Source: Heliocidaris erythrogramma (Eukaryota; Echinodermata; Echinoidea; Camarodonta; Echinometridae). From it: 64,000 bases of DNA. The stretch's first letter is position 1, and each line of letters opens with the position of its first letter. The notes under the pieces are model-generated. The model worked only from the letters and a program-made list of their open reading frames with translations, was not told the DNA's origin and searched no databases. Where the stretch lies: the NCBI GenBank assembly GCA_025617745.1, contig CM046870.1, positions 6,015,618 to 6,079,617 of the forward strand. The letters are read 5' to 3'. Both the position numbers and the translations under genes were made by a program. This document shows, piece after piece, positions 46,121 to 57,168 of the stretch.

Positions 46121-46609
46121 ATGTATTTCATCATACGTGTTCAGATATTTGATTTGAATCAATCTCTCAATTCAAATGTTCACATAATACACATATTAAC
46201 ACATGTACATGTATGTACACTGAGTGTATTTCGAGCCACCATGAATATATTCAATAATACCATAGCCTGTGTCATAGTATGCGGAAAATTGACAGAGTGT
46301 CTGTCTGATCTAACGCGGCTCAAGCAAAAAGGGGATTTGAGATTTATTGGGATTTAAAGCAATGCCACTCAACCTTCAGATAGTAATTGAATGTTTATGA
46401 AGCATATCAATCTCTTACCAAAAATAGAACAATAATTTCATTTCAGCTGAAGTCTATTGTTCCAGTAGGGCACACTTACCATATTGTATTTTCCATTGCC
46501 TATGTTAATATGAGGCAATTGCCTGAATATCCTGGGACCTCTCTCTCTCTCTCTTCCTATTTTAGTTTTCCTGGCGGTCTCATCCAAAATTAGCTAACAG
46601 ATTTATAAG

Positions 46610-46735
46610 CATTATTATCATCATTATTATACATGTAATTATTATCATCATCATTATCTTTGATATCATCATAGTAGGGATCATCATCATCGTCATCATC
46701 ATCATTATCATTAATATTATCATTATCATATGTCA
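46610..46735. repeat. (ATC/ATT)n trinucleotide array
   Basis: Imperfect ATT and ATC units, e.g. TCATCATCATCGTCATCATC. Confidence 0.9.
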
Positions 46736-47563
46736 TAGGGATTATTCATACGTACACTGAAAAAGTTCCTGACCTCATCCAAAAATAGAGCATTTCAAGT
46801 AAATGCACATTGTCAAGCGCACCATTAAATTTCACCTCACAGTTCCAAGGAGAAAATGAACCTGTCAGATGCTATTGACTGAGTTAACAAAACCCATCCA
46901 CCTCGTTGTCAGTCAAACAATGAATTGTCATTCTAGTCTGGTCTATTTATGGGTTCGATTGCGGATAGGAGATCTGTCATGGAGTGGGGTCTGTCCAGAG
47001 GTGAGGAGAGATGGTCCAGAACAGATCTGGTCTTGTTTGTTTATCCATCCAATGACCCAAGGCACACTGTGGTCCAAATTGGCTACAGTCTCTGGAAGTC
47101 TCCAATTTGTTAGGACCATTAACCCTTGGCATGGTCACAGGTGCTAGAGCTATATTGACATGATATGACACGTGTTACTTGCACTTTTGCTTTTGTTCAT
47201 CTTGTGAGGAAAGAGGTTACAGACAAGGTTGCAGTCAAGGTGTTGTAGAAGTAGAGTACAGATTGAAGAATCATAACTTTCACTATAGTAATTGAGATTT
47301 AAATGAAGAATTGGAACTTGAACCTTCATAAGGTGGTACTATTCATCCCATAGTATGCCATGGAGCGGATAAAGCAATAGACAATCTTTTTTATTGTTTT
47401 TGTTTTTTGTGTGTGTAGTTGTTTTGATTTTTTGTTTTTTGTGTTTTAAATTTTTGTATTTTAAATTTTCTTCTATTACAATCACTGAACAATAACAGCC
47501 AGCCAACTCTAGTTTCGTTGACAGCCGATAAGACCCCTCAAAATGAACTTTATCTTTTCTTTC

Positions 47564-47602
<39 letters not shown>
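47564..47602. repeat. (CT)n microsatellite
   Basis: About 18 uninterrupted CT units. Confidence 0.95.
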
Positions 47603-47604
<2 letters not shown>

Positions 47605-48419
47605 ATTTTCGCAAGGATATAAATATATTATTGTGGTCTTTGGGAGGAAAGTATAGTTGACCACTATATCTAATCCAGGAAATAGGATTGCAACCAATTC
47701 CTGAATAGGATTTGCTTTCTGGGATACTGACATACGTAGGTGTCCTTTCTAGATCGTTTTGGCAACAAGCGATTCAAAGAACTTTTTTCAAATGGGCTTA
47801 GTTTTTCAAAAAGAAATCATTTTCTTGCTGATGATTTATTAGCGGTATATATATTTTGCAAGAGCTCTCCTGGAACTTTTTTTAAAACCGCCATTGTAAA
47901 TCATTGTCTCTTATATTTGTTTTCTTCACTGCTTACAATACTTCAAACAATCTATCATATCTACATGTACAGTCCCATATTTATATGGATAAGACAGAAT
48001 TTGGTGTAATTCTTTTGCTCTCTCTCCCTCTCTCTGTCATTCTCTCTCTGGTTTTTCTGTATATGGTGTAGGCCGAGCTTTATTAGAATCAATAAATGTA
48101 CACATTACATCTAAATTTGCTAGTGCTATTGGTGATTGAACTCAGTAGACTTGGATATGAACTTCTAATAATGTCTGGTACATTTATGTAGACTAGAATA
48201 TTCAAAAGGATTCAGTTTTTAAACGTGTTTGTCTGGTGGCCTTGTAGGGCAAAAAATAAATCCTTCTATTTTGAGACGAAGCAATACAATTTAATTCAAT
48301 TAGAGTGAATTTTCTCCTCTCCTGACTTCCATAGAAGAGACAGAGACCCAGTATGATTGCGCACTTCTTCTCCTTCAAGTCTAATTTCCATTTCCAAGTC
48401 TGATGGGAATTATGAATGA

Positions 48420-48680
48420 TCACCATCGACAATTATCTTGCCTCGACCACACCGTCGAAGGCTTTCAAGTAATCAGACGCAAATTGCATGTCTAATTGCT
48501 TTGTCTCCGACAAATAGGTGCTAATTTTGACAAGTTTTTGATAGGGTCTAGGGAAGTAGTTGATTCCTCTTTCTGGAGGAGATAGCCAGGACGTGGCTAT
48601 AAATATATCAGTCGCGGAGGAGGACGATCGATGGTAGCGATCAAGACATATCTTGTTTTGAGATTTTGTTCGGTACGTCC
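48420..48680. promoter_or_regulatory. possible intronic enhancer, compositional only
   Basis: Non-repetitive block in intron 2 with clustered homeobox/POU/SOX-like words (GCAAATTGCAT, CTAATTGC, CTTTGTCTC) and a CTATAAATATA word near 48598. No TE ends were seen. This is inference from motif resemblance; such motifs are common by chance in AT-rich DNA. Confidence 0.18.
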
Positions 48681-48681
48681 C

Positions 48682-48850
48682 CATTAGCCTGAAGATGCTC
48701 GAGCTTGAGGTATTGGACCGTTCAAAGTCCAGTTTGAAGTTCCAGTTTCCATTCACCCAAGTCGAACAGTCCCCGCTCACTCGAGGAATTAGCTAAAGCT
48801 TCAGAGGATATCATAGTCCAAGTGCATTTCACCAGCTAATTGACCTGCTA
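48682..48850. repeat. interspersed repeat with CTCGAGCTTGAGG-type words, copy 2
   Basis: CCATTAGCCTGAAG, CTCGAGCTTGAGGTATTGGA, CCCGCTCACTCGAGGAATTA and CAAGTGCATTTCACC align in order with 25820-25980. Confidence 0.5.
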
Positions 48851-48961
48851 CTATTGCCCAAATACCGGTAGCAGGCCATTATGCGAACAAGCCATAGTTA
48901 TTGGCTTGGGATAGTACATGTACGTGTACCCCTAGCTCGATGGTGTAATAGATGCATATTA

Positions 48962-49378
48962 AGCCTGGCGCACACTGCACGATCTGACTACGATGCGATT
49001 TTGGGAAAAGTTGTTATAACATTTGATATTAACCTTCAAACATGCAAAATCTTCGTGATCAAAGTTCTGAATAGTAGTATGAATACTAAAATCGAAATTC
49101 CTGGCTACTGCAAGCCCCCGTGTAGGAATAAAAGCGAATTCAATTCCAAATCGCAGTGACGTCATACCAATCTTGCGATCGACTAAGATTTGAAGCCGAT
49201 TTGGCCTTTACTCTAACCAGAAGAACTGCAGTTATCCAACATTTCGATATTAGTATTTGTATCATTATTCCGAACTTCAAATGAGATAATTTCACTTTTT
49301 TAAACTTTCACATTTAATGCAAACTGCAATTTGTTCGAAAATCGGGTCGCATTCGGATCATATAGTGTGCGCCGGGCT
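48962..49378. mobile_element. DNA transposon, TTA target duplication (PIF/Harbinger-like)
   Basis: Ends AGCCTGGCGCACACT and AGTGTGCGCCGGGCT are inverted repeats of about 15 bp, extending imperfectly through GATGCGAT / ATCGGGTCGCAT. TTA flanks both sides (48959-48961 and 49379-49381). 417 bp, no transposase. Confidence 0.75.
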
Positions 49379-49869
49379 TTATATATATTGCATCAATTGA
49401 TGCATACGGTATTAGCTCAAGCTTGTGTTTTCAAGCTAATTTTTTCATGCATCAGATTTAGCTGGTAATGTTAAATCTCGGGCTAGTAAGGACAAGCCTA
49501 TAGTGAGATCTCTCTGAGCAGCTCTAGTCTCACTCTGTCTACGGAGATTACAGAGCGGGAAATGATTGCACATATTGGAGTAGATTTAGGGATATATTTG
49601 GTAGCGTGAATCACAGCGCAGTTTATCTCCACATTTTGGGCTTATTCGTGGTCTATTTTTTGCCGAGCCGTAATGGGACATGTCTGGAAGCACATTGACC
49701 TCTTCCTTGTTATATTCCATATTTGGAGGTAGTCTTTCTTTCAGACAAGGATTAGTGGCACTTTGTTATTGAATCACGTCTATCGGGCATCGGCTCGTTT
49801 GTTTTGGACCAGGGATCTTGAAATAATGGAAAAGATATAACTCCAATAATTACAACTAATGAGAAAGAA

Positions 49870-50248
49870 TAACTTTACTGTCATTGTAACACAGGAACGG
49901 TTTGATGGTTTGTTTAACCTGACTGCTAAGAAAGCACACTTGCTTGTAAGCAAGCAACCAGGGGACCAACCGTTTTAAGTCCTCTCCGAAGAACTTGGTA
50001 ATGGGGATTAATGCCTTACCAAAGGGCACTTGCGCATCCTCCTGGTTTCGAACCCAGGGGAGCGTTTCATGAAAGGAAGTTGTCGGATATTTTATCCGAC
50101 AACTGTTATAAGCTACTGAAATCCTTGCATCTGATTGGCTGAGAGCAAATTTGTCTGACAAAATATCTGACAAGTCCTTTCATGAAATGCCCCCCAGGTC
50201 CTCCAGTTACGAGACCACTGCTCTACCACTGAACCATGGCACCTCCAC
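49870..50248 (-). mobile_element. tRNA-derived SINE, minus strand, split by a MITE
   Basis: On the minus strand the head starts at about 50247 with GGAGGTGCCATGGTTCAGTG and continues GTAGAGCAGTGGTCTCGTAA (A-box region of a tRNA). Then the sequence is broken by the MITE at 50057-50195 and resumes with the B box (TGGGTTCGAAACCAGG). The tail carries GTAAGGCATTAATCCCCATT and GGTCCCCTGGTTGCTTGC. Removing the MITE restores an ordinary tRNA-type head, so the insertion came second. Confidence 0.75.
50057..50195. mobile_element. hairpin MITE family C (GGGGAGCGTTTCATGAAA), copy 1
   Basis: The left GGGGAGCGTTTCATGAAAGG mirrors the right CCTTTCATGAAATGCCCC. The centre contains GTTATAAGCTACTGAAATCC and TGATTGGCTGAGAGC, shared with 54114-54252 and 54483-54631. 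It is inserted in a SINE. Confidence 0.85.
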
Positions 50249-51715
50249 GTTATAATTTGATTTCGACTTTACGATTTGTTTGACTCAGATGTTGGTTTAC
50301 CATAAGTTATTTTGCGATTTACTTGCATGTATCTCTTAGCAGATGGTAATACACACAAATGTGGATGTGGGATTAGAAAAATATTGAATACTGGCAAATT
50401 TATGAGATACATGTAGAACAGTAATAATGCTCTGTACATCTACTTTTATAGTTATATATAATGGGATTTAATGTACCTATCTACTACTAGTGGAATGAAC
50501 AGCAGGAGTGCTAGTGATTAATGCATGTGGGAAAATAAACTGCTGCTGCGTTGATCTGTTTTGTTTTGTTGTCATTTTCAAAACAATCCTTTCTTACATG
50601 GTGTACATATGTGAGGAAGGTATCTGAACCACAGACATTGAAACTGTAACAGGTCATATCTTTTGGATGTGTCCTAGAATTGATTCCTAATGATTCAAAT
50701 CACCCTGATGAACTCATTCAACAATTTTTACAGTGTAATATAAAGCGAGCCCGAGTTTGGAGTCTACCAACCGCAAGTATTGTTTTACAAATTTTTATAT
50801 AGAATTCTGTTCATATCCCTACACAAAATGGCTAAATTGAAACTACAAAATCATTGGCATACTGAAGAATTTTTTAGACTTTTGTCCAAAGTCTATTTCC
50901 AAACTGGAACGTGTTATATACATATTTATGTTCTGTCTATGAAAGCCATCAACTCGTCTCTCAAAAACAGCTTTGACATTGATTGTTGGAAGGCAAGGAG
51001 ATAATTTCATCCCAGATGAATAGAAAGAGAGAGAGAGACTATATTTCTAGCCTATGCCAGGGTTATGTACCTTATTATTGGATTGTCATGCGGTCTATTG
51101 CTCCGGTAGATGAAGTTTGAAATTGGTCTGGTGAAATGTAGGAACAGATGCACTGACTGGCAACAATTGCCTCCAGGGGCATTCCTCAAATTCAGACAGC
51201 TCATGCGTGAAATAGTTGCGCTTTTAATAATTCAGACTATTATTACGTTGTTTTTCTGTGTATTATTATGTTGACATGCCTACCTTCATTGTAATCCCTC
51301 GTCAGATATGACTTTTCAAGGTTTGACAGCACAATATTTAATTCATTAACATAATAGGCTTTATCCATTCCGTGCAGTATTTAATGGTTGGTTTGACTTT
51401 GAGATCGCACAGACACCTCTGTGTAGAAGTCGGTTTACATACATACATGTATATTTAAATTATATTTCATGTTTTCTGTTGTAATATACATGTATCTAAA
51501 ATTCATATCATTTGTTAGTTTTACATGTTTTATAAGCATGGACAAGGACATGTTGTGTCTGTCCATAGATTTTTATTGGAGAAATAGATGTGGAATAAAT
51601 TTCTTTTTAAAGCAGTAATTTATTTTAAAGTACCATTGTTTTGAAATGTCATGAACGAAATCACCAGGACAGTAACATGTGAAGAAAATTAAAGTGTACC
51701 AATTACAAAAAAATG

Positions 51716-51885
51716 TTTGACTCTGTATGTTAGAGGTTCCATGTCTCTATAAAGAGATATTACGAAGTCGAAGTACTAGGGGGTTTGCGTTTTCCTTCAT
51801 TTTCTCTATACTCCTTAACCGTTAACCCCATAGAAGGCCAGGTAAAGTGTTTTGAGGTTGATTTTATACATTCTAGCTGTACAGG
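51716..51885 (+). repeat. interspersed repeat G, copy 2 (shorter)
   Basis: Same ordered blocks as 35896-36215 (TATGTTAGAGGTTCCATG, TACTCCTTAACCGTTAACCC, TTTTGAGGTTGATTTTATAC, TTCTAGCTGTACAGG) with the central part of copy 1 missing. Confidence 0.65.
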
Positions 51886-52053
51886 TAATTGTGTCCATGT
51901 GTTGATGGTATGTAGTCATATGCTTGTAGTTATACAAGGCAAATGTTTTAATCTTACTGCTATTTACTGCAATCTGATCGCTGCATGGCATTTTCTTTGC
52001 ACAGTATGCGCAAATTTCATATTTTTCTTCCTTCTCACCATTTTGTTTTGCAG

Positions 52054-52187
52054 TAAGTGGTCATACAAAGACGAGAAGAGTTGAGCTCCAAAAACTGAGG
52101 CAACGAGAAGCGAGGGAAGAGGTCAGAGCACAGAAATATTGTGACCTTTACAGGGCAAGGAGCAGAAATGCTGATATAGTCACCCAG
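52054..52187 (+). CDS. TMEM198: TMEM198, coding exon 3 (residues 269-313)
   Basis: The acceptor TTTTGTTTTGCAG|TA completes Val269. It encodes a cytoplasmic, strongly basic and acidic helix-prone stretch (HTKTRRVELQKLRQREAREE) corresponding to the vertebrate RRRVQLMRIRQQEDRKEKRR region just after the last membrane segment, then a Cys/Tyr/Arg-rich tail. It ends CCAG|GTATGA in phase 0. The exon is 134 nt; with the one base carried over it makes exactly 45 codons. Too short to stand out as an open frame on its own, it is supported by splice sites, phase and family match. Confidence 0.9.
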
Positions 52188-52931
52188 GTATGAACAGGTC
52201 CATTCATTTCACAATGGTGTTATTCATACATGTTATTGAACAAGAATAGTGGAACAAAAAAAATGTTATTAAGTCATTCCATGTCAGTGGAATTTGGACC
52301 TAATCAGTAGCAAATAGGCAACTTTTATGACTTGATTGCCTTAATTACTATCAGTAGCACAATAATACAATAAATATGGCACTGATACTAAAACGCAATT
52401 GAAATTTGAAAGTAGTCTTTACACTTGACCAGCTGAGGGTTGTACAATCAAATTAAAAAACAACTCATTTGAAATTTATGTCCACTTACAAATGAAAACT
52501 GACACACACTTGTTTTTCAAATGGTGGAAGTAATCGTCAATGATTGCTTCTTCAGATCCTATTATCATAAATTTGAAAATATCTGAGATAAACCTTAAAA
52601 ATTGAATGAGAAGTGCCTTTAAAAAAGAATTAGCAGCAAGAACAACTGCCCAATGTCCCTCTCACTCAATCCATGTATTAGCCAAGCTCATCAACGAGAG
52701 ACACTGCAAGGTTTTATCCTTAGCCAATGATGAGGTGAAGGTAAAATGGCTCAAATCACACTGGCTTTTCTGCATACTCATTCTCACATCTGCACCACTG
52801 TGGGGATTTGTCGGACTAAAGCTCACGCAAGAATCCGCTTGATGCTTTGTGCAAGGTGACTCAGATCACTGCTTTCCTACTCTCTATTCCTCTGTGACAA
52901 AATGACTCTTCAAATTGGCCATTGTTTAAAA

Positions 52932-53175
52932 ACAAGAGTTGGTCTAGCAGTAACGTCTATGGCTCTTTTTATTCGCCTACAAACCAACTCTGATCGGACC
53001 CAGGTTCGATTCTCAGTCACTGCTTTCGGATGGTGATCTTAAAGGTCGGTCTCAGACATAAATAATCATATTTGATTGATACACGTCTGTCAAAACTCTC
53101 CGAAGGGCAGCGAAAAGGTGTGCAATGTCTAAAAAGATACTTTGCATTTATATAAATGCAAATAAAGTTTATGGC
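52932..53175 (+). mobile_element. tRNA-derived SINE, plus strand
   Basis: GAGTTGGTCTAGCAGTAACG (A-box-like) is followed by CCCAGGTTCGATTCTCAG (B box). The tail runs to an ATTTATATAAATGCAAATAA stretch. The middle between the boxes is longer than in a tRNA, so this is a SINE and not a tRNA gene. Confidence 0.6.
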
Positions 53176-53340
53176 TCCAATATCAGATATTTGATATTGA
53201 CTCCAAATTGAAATTTTTCTCAGATAGATCATGCGTCTTAATCCAGGGGCCGTAATTCTATTTGCCTCGATACTCTTTCGGTAGCTATAAAGAAAGCGCT
53301 TGATGAAACAAGACATATTTAGTTTACACAAACCTGGGAA

Positions 53341-54100
53341 TCTCCCCTGGATAGCTGGGTATTATAAGATGATACAAGGATATATTAACTCTCAGATGAG
53401 ATAATTTTTGGAAGCTGGGAGATCTTCCTGAATTGCAGGGAATGGCTTTGTGTTCACCAAGGTTGTGACTCATATTTTTCTATCTATAAAAAGGATTATT
53501 TTTCCTTTCCTATCAATAAAGGAATCCTTTTTATATTTTTAGACCTGGATAGCATCTTAAATACGTATCATCGGAAATAAAGGAAGGCTCATACTGTTTT
53601 GGAACCCTTTTTTTGTTTTATAAAGCTAGATAGTTTTTATACAACTCATCAGAAATGAATGCCCACTCACAGAGGTAGACAACCCAGACCTGGTCACCTA
53701 CCTCAGTAACTGCCAACTTTGACTGATGTGGATGACATACGAGAGAAAAGAAGACAGATTTATACTGTTTTGGAAGAGAACCACTTTAGTTTTATAAACC
53801 TGGATAGTATTTCAATACTTATCACCAGGAATACTGGATATTTTATACTGTTTTTTTAAAGGAACCCTTTTAGTTTCATAGACCTGGAACTAAATTAAAT
53901 ACATAACATCAGGAAGAAAGGACATTGTAGGGGCATTTTATTTGCCCTGGTACATAGTCAGTGTAGTGGATTGCTGTGTATTATAAGATGATACAAGGAT
54001 AGAGAGTATAGATTAGCTAATCTTTGGCAGCTGGGAAATCTTCCTGAATTGCAGGGAATCGGCTTTGTGCTAACCAAGGTTGTGACTCATCTCTTTCTAT
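53341..54100. repeat. imperfect direct duplication flanking part of the array
   Basis: TATTATAAGATGATACAAGG, TCTTCCTGAATTGCAGGGAA and CCAAGGTTGTGACTCAT occur near 53360-53475 and again near 53975-54090. Confidence 0.75.
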
Positions 54101-54113
54101 TGACATATCATCA

Positions 54114-54252
54114 GGGGAGCGTTTCATCAAGCGTTTTGTCAGTGTTTTTTTACCGACAACTGTTATAAGCTACTGAAATCCTTGCATCTGATTGGCTGAG
54201 AGCAAATTTGTTGGTAAAAATCACTGACAAGACACTTGATGAAACGCTCCCC
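54114..54252. mobile_element. hairpin MITE family C, copy 2
   Basis: GGGGAGCGTTTCATCAAG and CTTGATGAAACGCTCCCC are perfect inverted ends. The centre matches 50057-50195. Both copies are 139 bp. Confidence 0.85.
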
Positions 54253-54317
54253 TGGAATACCGTAAAGGATGTTTCATAAAGTGCTTTGGAAAGAAACCCT
54301 TTCAGTTTGATTGACTA

Positions 54318-54488
54318 GGGCCCTGTCTTACCAAGGAATTATCACAGAACATACTCTTTGGTCTTAAGAGTTGCAGTTGATTCAAATTGTTCGCAGCTTG
54401 ATATCAATCACAACTCTGTACTAAATAGAACAGAGTTTGTATTTTTGTGATTGATTAGAGGACTTTAGAACAATCCAGATCAGGGCCC
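54318..54488. mobile_element. hairpin MITE (GGGCCCTGTCTTACC)
   Basis: Starts GGGCCCTGTCTTACCAAG; internal GATATCAATCACAACTCTG and TGTGATTGATTAG words mirror each other. It abuts the next element, sharing GGGCCCC, so its right end is not certain. Confidence 0.45.
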
Positions 54489-54631
54489 CATTTCCAAAAA
54501 CTTGTTATCAGTATTAAAGTTGCAATAATTGTTATAAGCTACTGAAATCCTTGAATCTGACTGGCTGAGAGCGATTTTATCATAGAAATGGGGTAGTTGT
54601 TATTGATAACAAGTTTTATGAAACAGGGCCC
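54483..54631. mobile_element. hairpin MITE family C relative, copy 3
   Basis: GGGCCCCATTTCCAAAAACT at the left, AAGTTTTATGAAACAGGGCC at the right, with ATTGTTATAAGCTACTGAAA and CTGACTGGCTGAGAGCG in the centre as in copies 1 and 2. Confidence 0.65.
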
Positions 54632-55675
54632 ATGGTCTATGAAATACATCATGAATAAAGGATATTTTTAAATACCGTTTTGGAAAGGAACCATTTTAGT
54701 CTTATAGACCTTGATAGTATCTTAATAGATATAGAGGATATAGAGGATATTTTATACTGATTTGGAAAGGAACTTTTTATATTCATAGACCTGGATCATA
54801 TTTTAATACACAGCATCAGGACGTTTTATGCTGTTTTGGAAAGGAACTTTTTATATTCATAGACCTGGATCATATTTTAATACACAGCATCAGGTATTAA
54901 GGATGTTTTATACTGTTTTAGAAAGAAGCTTATCCTGTGGTGGGTTGGCTGTTAGCTTAATTTCCTATGCCAGAATATTTTTAAAATTTAAACGTAGGTG
55001 TTGTGAGCATGATTTCTGAGATGTGACAGCCATCTGGATTATATCCCACTCTTATTAGTCATTAAACCACCCTGAATTAATATCCAGGTAACCAATTAAA
55101 AGGTTATGTGATGAACTCTTGGTGGCGCTTTAGACTGTCCATCCTCGTTCCAACATGTCCATATGGGTCTCATTATGACAGGATCGATATTTATACTTTT
55201 TGCTTTCAGTATGAAAATCCTTTCGTAAGGTGGAATGAATGAGAAATTGTATTTGAACACTTGTCGTTACGTTTGAAAACATTATACAGTACTTGTGATG
55301 ACTTCACAAATGTTAGTCTGGAAAACTTGCGTGTCGTGTAGAACGAAGCCTGTTTTAATGATACAATTTACAGAATTATAATGAACAATTTGTCTTCTGG
55401 TAGGCAACAGGGTGTTAACTTTGTGAAAAGGAAAAGTCTCCCTGATTTTGCAGGAGTCGCTAGAATTTATTCTAAGCGCTAACAAGCAAATTTTTTAACA
55501 CCTCCCTGATAACAGAAATACTCTCTCCAATGATTTGTATGCATTTAGTTGAAATGTCCCTGATTTGTCATTAAGATCTGTTTGATTGGTTCATATAAAT
55601 GTTGGTGGCTCTGATACGAGTTTAGGTTCTTCTTGTACTCAACTTGCAAGAGAGTTTTGATTTAATATGAATGGC

Positions 55676-55697
55676 GGGGGGGGGGGGGGGGGGGGGG
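55676..55697. repeat. 22-bp poly-G tract
   Basis: Uninterrupted G homopolymer in intron 3. Confidence 0.95.
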
Positions 55698-56816
55698 TTA
55701 GGAAGGAGTGGGCCTCTACTATCTGATGATGTATGTGAGGACAGAGTAAGTGTTGGAGAGAGCATGAGTCATACAGAAACATCTAATTCTTTGCTTTCAT
55801 TGGAATAATTTCTTGTTATTTCAGACTATCCCCATGATTCTGTGCCATTGTTACTCTTAAATAAGATTATAAAATGTGTCATCTTCGTAATTATCTCTAA
55901 TTTCCAGTACTTTTTTCTCTTCAAAATATATTTGCGGAAAGACAGCAGCTGTACCATATGAATTCAATAAGACACCAAAGTTTTCAGCATTCAATATTTT
56001 TTGTTTATAATTGATTTGCCCTAGATTTAGTCACTTTGATCAACATTTTTGGCACAAACTGAGAAAACAATAAAAGGCATATGGATTGAAAAAGAGTTAT
56101 TTTTAGAGAAAGATTGAGAGATAGAAAGGAGAGAGAGATGGGGGTGGAGAAAGAAAGGGGGGAAAGATAGAGGGAGAAAATTAAAGAGAGGGAGAGGAGG
56201 GGGTGGGGGCAATACCGGTTAGAGAGATAGATGGGGTCTGGAAATAAGAAGAGGTGTAGAGACAAGAGTACTGTAGGAAATGCTTGGGTAAAGCATGAAG
56301 CTACAAAGCTTCATGGGTAAAGGGGGCTGAAATTTGTTATGCATAGCACATAGATTAACGCTGGAGGCATTTTCCAAGGACTACAGCTGAAGTGTATTAA
56401 TCCTGAATATGATCTTTATAAGACGATTACTTCCCTCGGTGGAATTACGCTCAGCCGGGGAGTATATACTCTGATCATCAAAGGGATTTTGGAGTAAAGA
56501 GGGTAATTTTGGATAAGGCTTTCAGAGAGGTTGTTAGGAGAAACGTGAATGAAAGAAATGATGGTGGATCTGTCATAAACATACTGATAAGAATGATAAA
56601 AGATACTCCGATAATCTTGTTTAAAAGGACAGTAAGAGAATCAGTGAAAACAAATTCCTCATTTGATGTCAACTTTCCAGAAACAGAGAAATGAGGATCT
56701 TCTATTTTGATAATGCATTTTCCAACATGTACCATGAATGAAAATAAAAATAAGTATGATACCGTTTGAAACATTTTACAATTTATGTGTAAATGTTGAG
56801 AATTAGCTAAACATTT

Positions 56817-56943
56817 TCATTTTTTGCTCTCTCTTTCTCTCTCCTCTCTCTTTCTCCTCTCTCTCGCTCGCTTACCCTCCTTCTCTCTCCCTCCTCTCTG
56901 TTCTCCATCTCTCTTTCTCTCTCTCTTTTTTTCACAACCATAG
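56817..56943 (+). promoter_or_regulatory. long pyrimidine tract and 3' splice site of exon 4
   Basis: About 115 bases almost purely C and T (CTCTCTTTCTCTCTCC-like) run up to ATAG at 56940-56943. This is several times longer than an ordinary polypyrimidine tract and is itself a microsatellite, so its length may vary between individuals. The terminal AG follows ACCAT rather than a pyrimidine. Confidence 0.8.
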
Positions 56944-57168
56944 AGCTATCTACAGAGTATCCATGATCACCTCTCCCCTGAGATGCAACGTATAGCTTCC
57001 ATCCAGCACATCCCATCCGAGCCTGCCATCCCATTCACCGACTCCTCCAACACCAACACAGATACCATGACGACCCTTCAGACCACCATGGATGAGATCC
57101 CTTCCAAGACCATTGATTCTATCGAGGGGATGACCAAGGTGGAGGAGGGCGAGATTGTGGAAGTATAA
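56944..57168 (+). CDS. TMEM198: TMEM198, coding exon 4 and stop (residues 314-387)
   Basis: The acceptor CAACCATAG|AG continues in phase 0 as SYLQSIHDHLSPEMQRIASI, matching the vertebrate SYIQSFRDR block, which fixes the junction. The remainder is a hydrophilic, Ser/Thr/Asp/Glu-rich tail (TMTTLQTTMDEIPSKTIDSI, then VEEGEIVEV) ending at TAA 57166-57168. I do not recognise the acidic C-terminus from vertebrates, so it may be lineage-specific. Its last ~100 bp have been copied several times into the 3'UTR (57178-57745), which is unusual. The tail is predicted cytoplasmic and disordered. Confidence 0.9.
   Translation, partial: SYLQSIHDHLSPEMQRIASIQHIPSEPAIPFTDSSNTNTDTMTTLQTTMDEIPSKTIDSIEGMTKVEEGEIVEV

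Larger units (their letters stand above)
44918..52053 (+). other. TMEM198 intron 2 (7.1 kb)
   Basis: GT-AG, phase 1. It holds dispersed repeats, CT microsatellites, a TTA-flanked transposon, a SINE split by a MITE, and repeat G copy 2 (listed separately). About 46860-47340 and 50250-51700 show nothing I can identify. Confidence 0.85.
53496..54935. repeat. degenerate ~80-bp minisatellite, interrupted by MITEs
   Basis: Recurring blocks: TTTTATACTGTTTTGGAAAG, GGAACCCTTTTAGTTTCATA, GACCTGGATAGTATTTTAAT and ACATCAGGAATAAAGG. Copies start near 53496, 53575, 53757, 53845, 54656, 54745, 54825 and 54905. The two units near 54770-54900 are nearly identical and so recent. Hairpin elements at 54114, 54318 and 54483 lie within the array. 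Confidence 0.75.
52188..56943 (+). other. TMEM198 intron 3 (4.8 kb)
   Basis: GT-AG, phase 0. It contains a tRNA-type SINE, a degenerate minisatellite with embedded MITEs, a 22-bp G run and a very long terminal pyrimidine tract. 52200-52900 and 55020-55660 show nothing firm; the GC-moderate block near 55020-55260 is non-repetitive. Confidence 0.85.

Noticed and set aside
50196-50248. tRNA gene candidate on the minus strand
   Set aside because: The A-box and B-box regions belong to a SINE with a long tail, and the head is broken by a hairpin element, so no cloverleaf can form.
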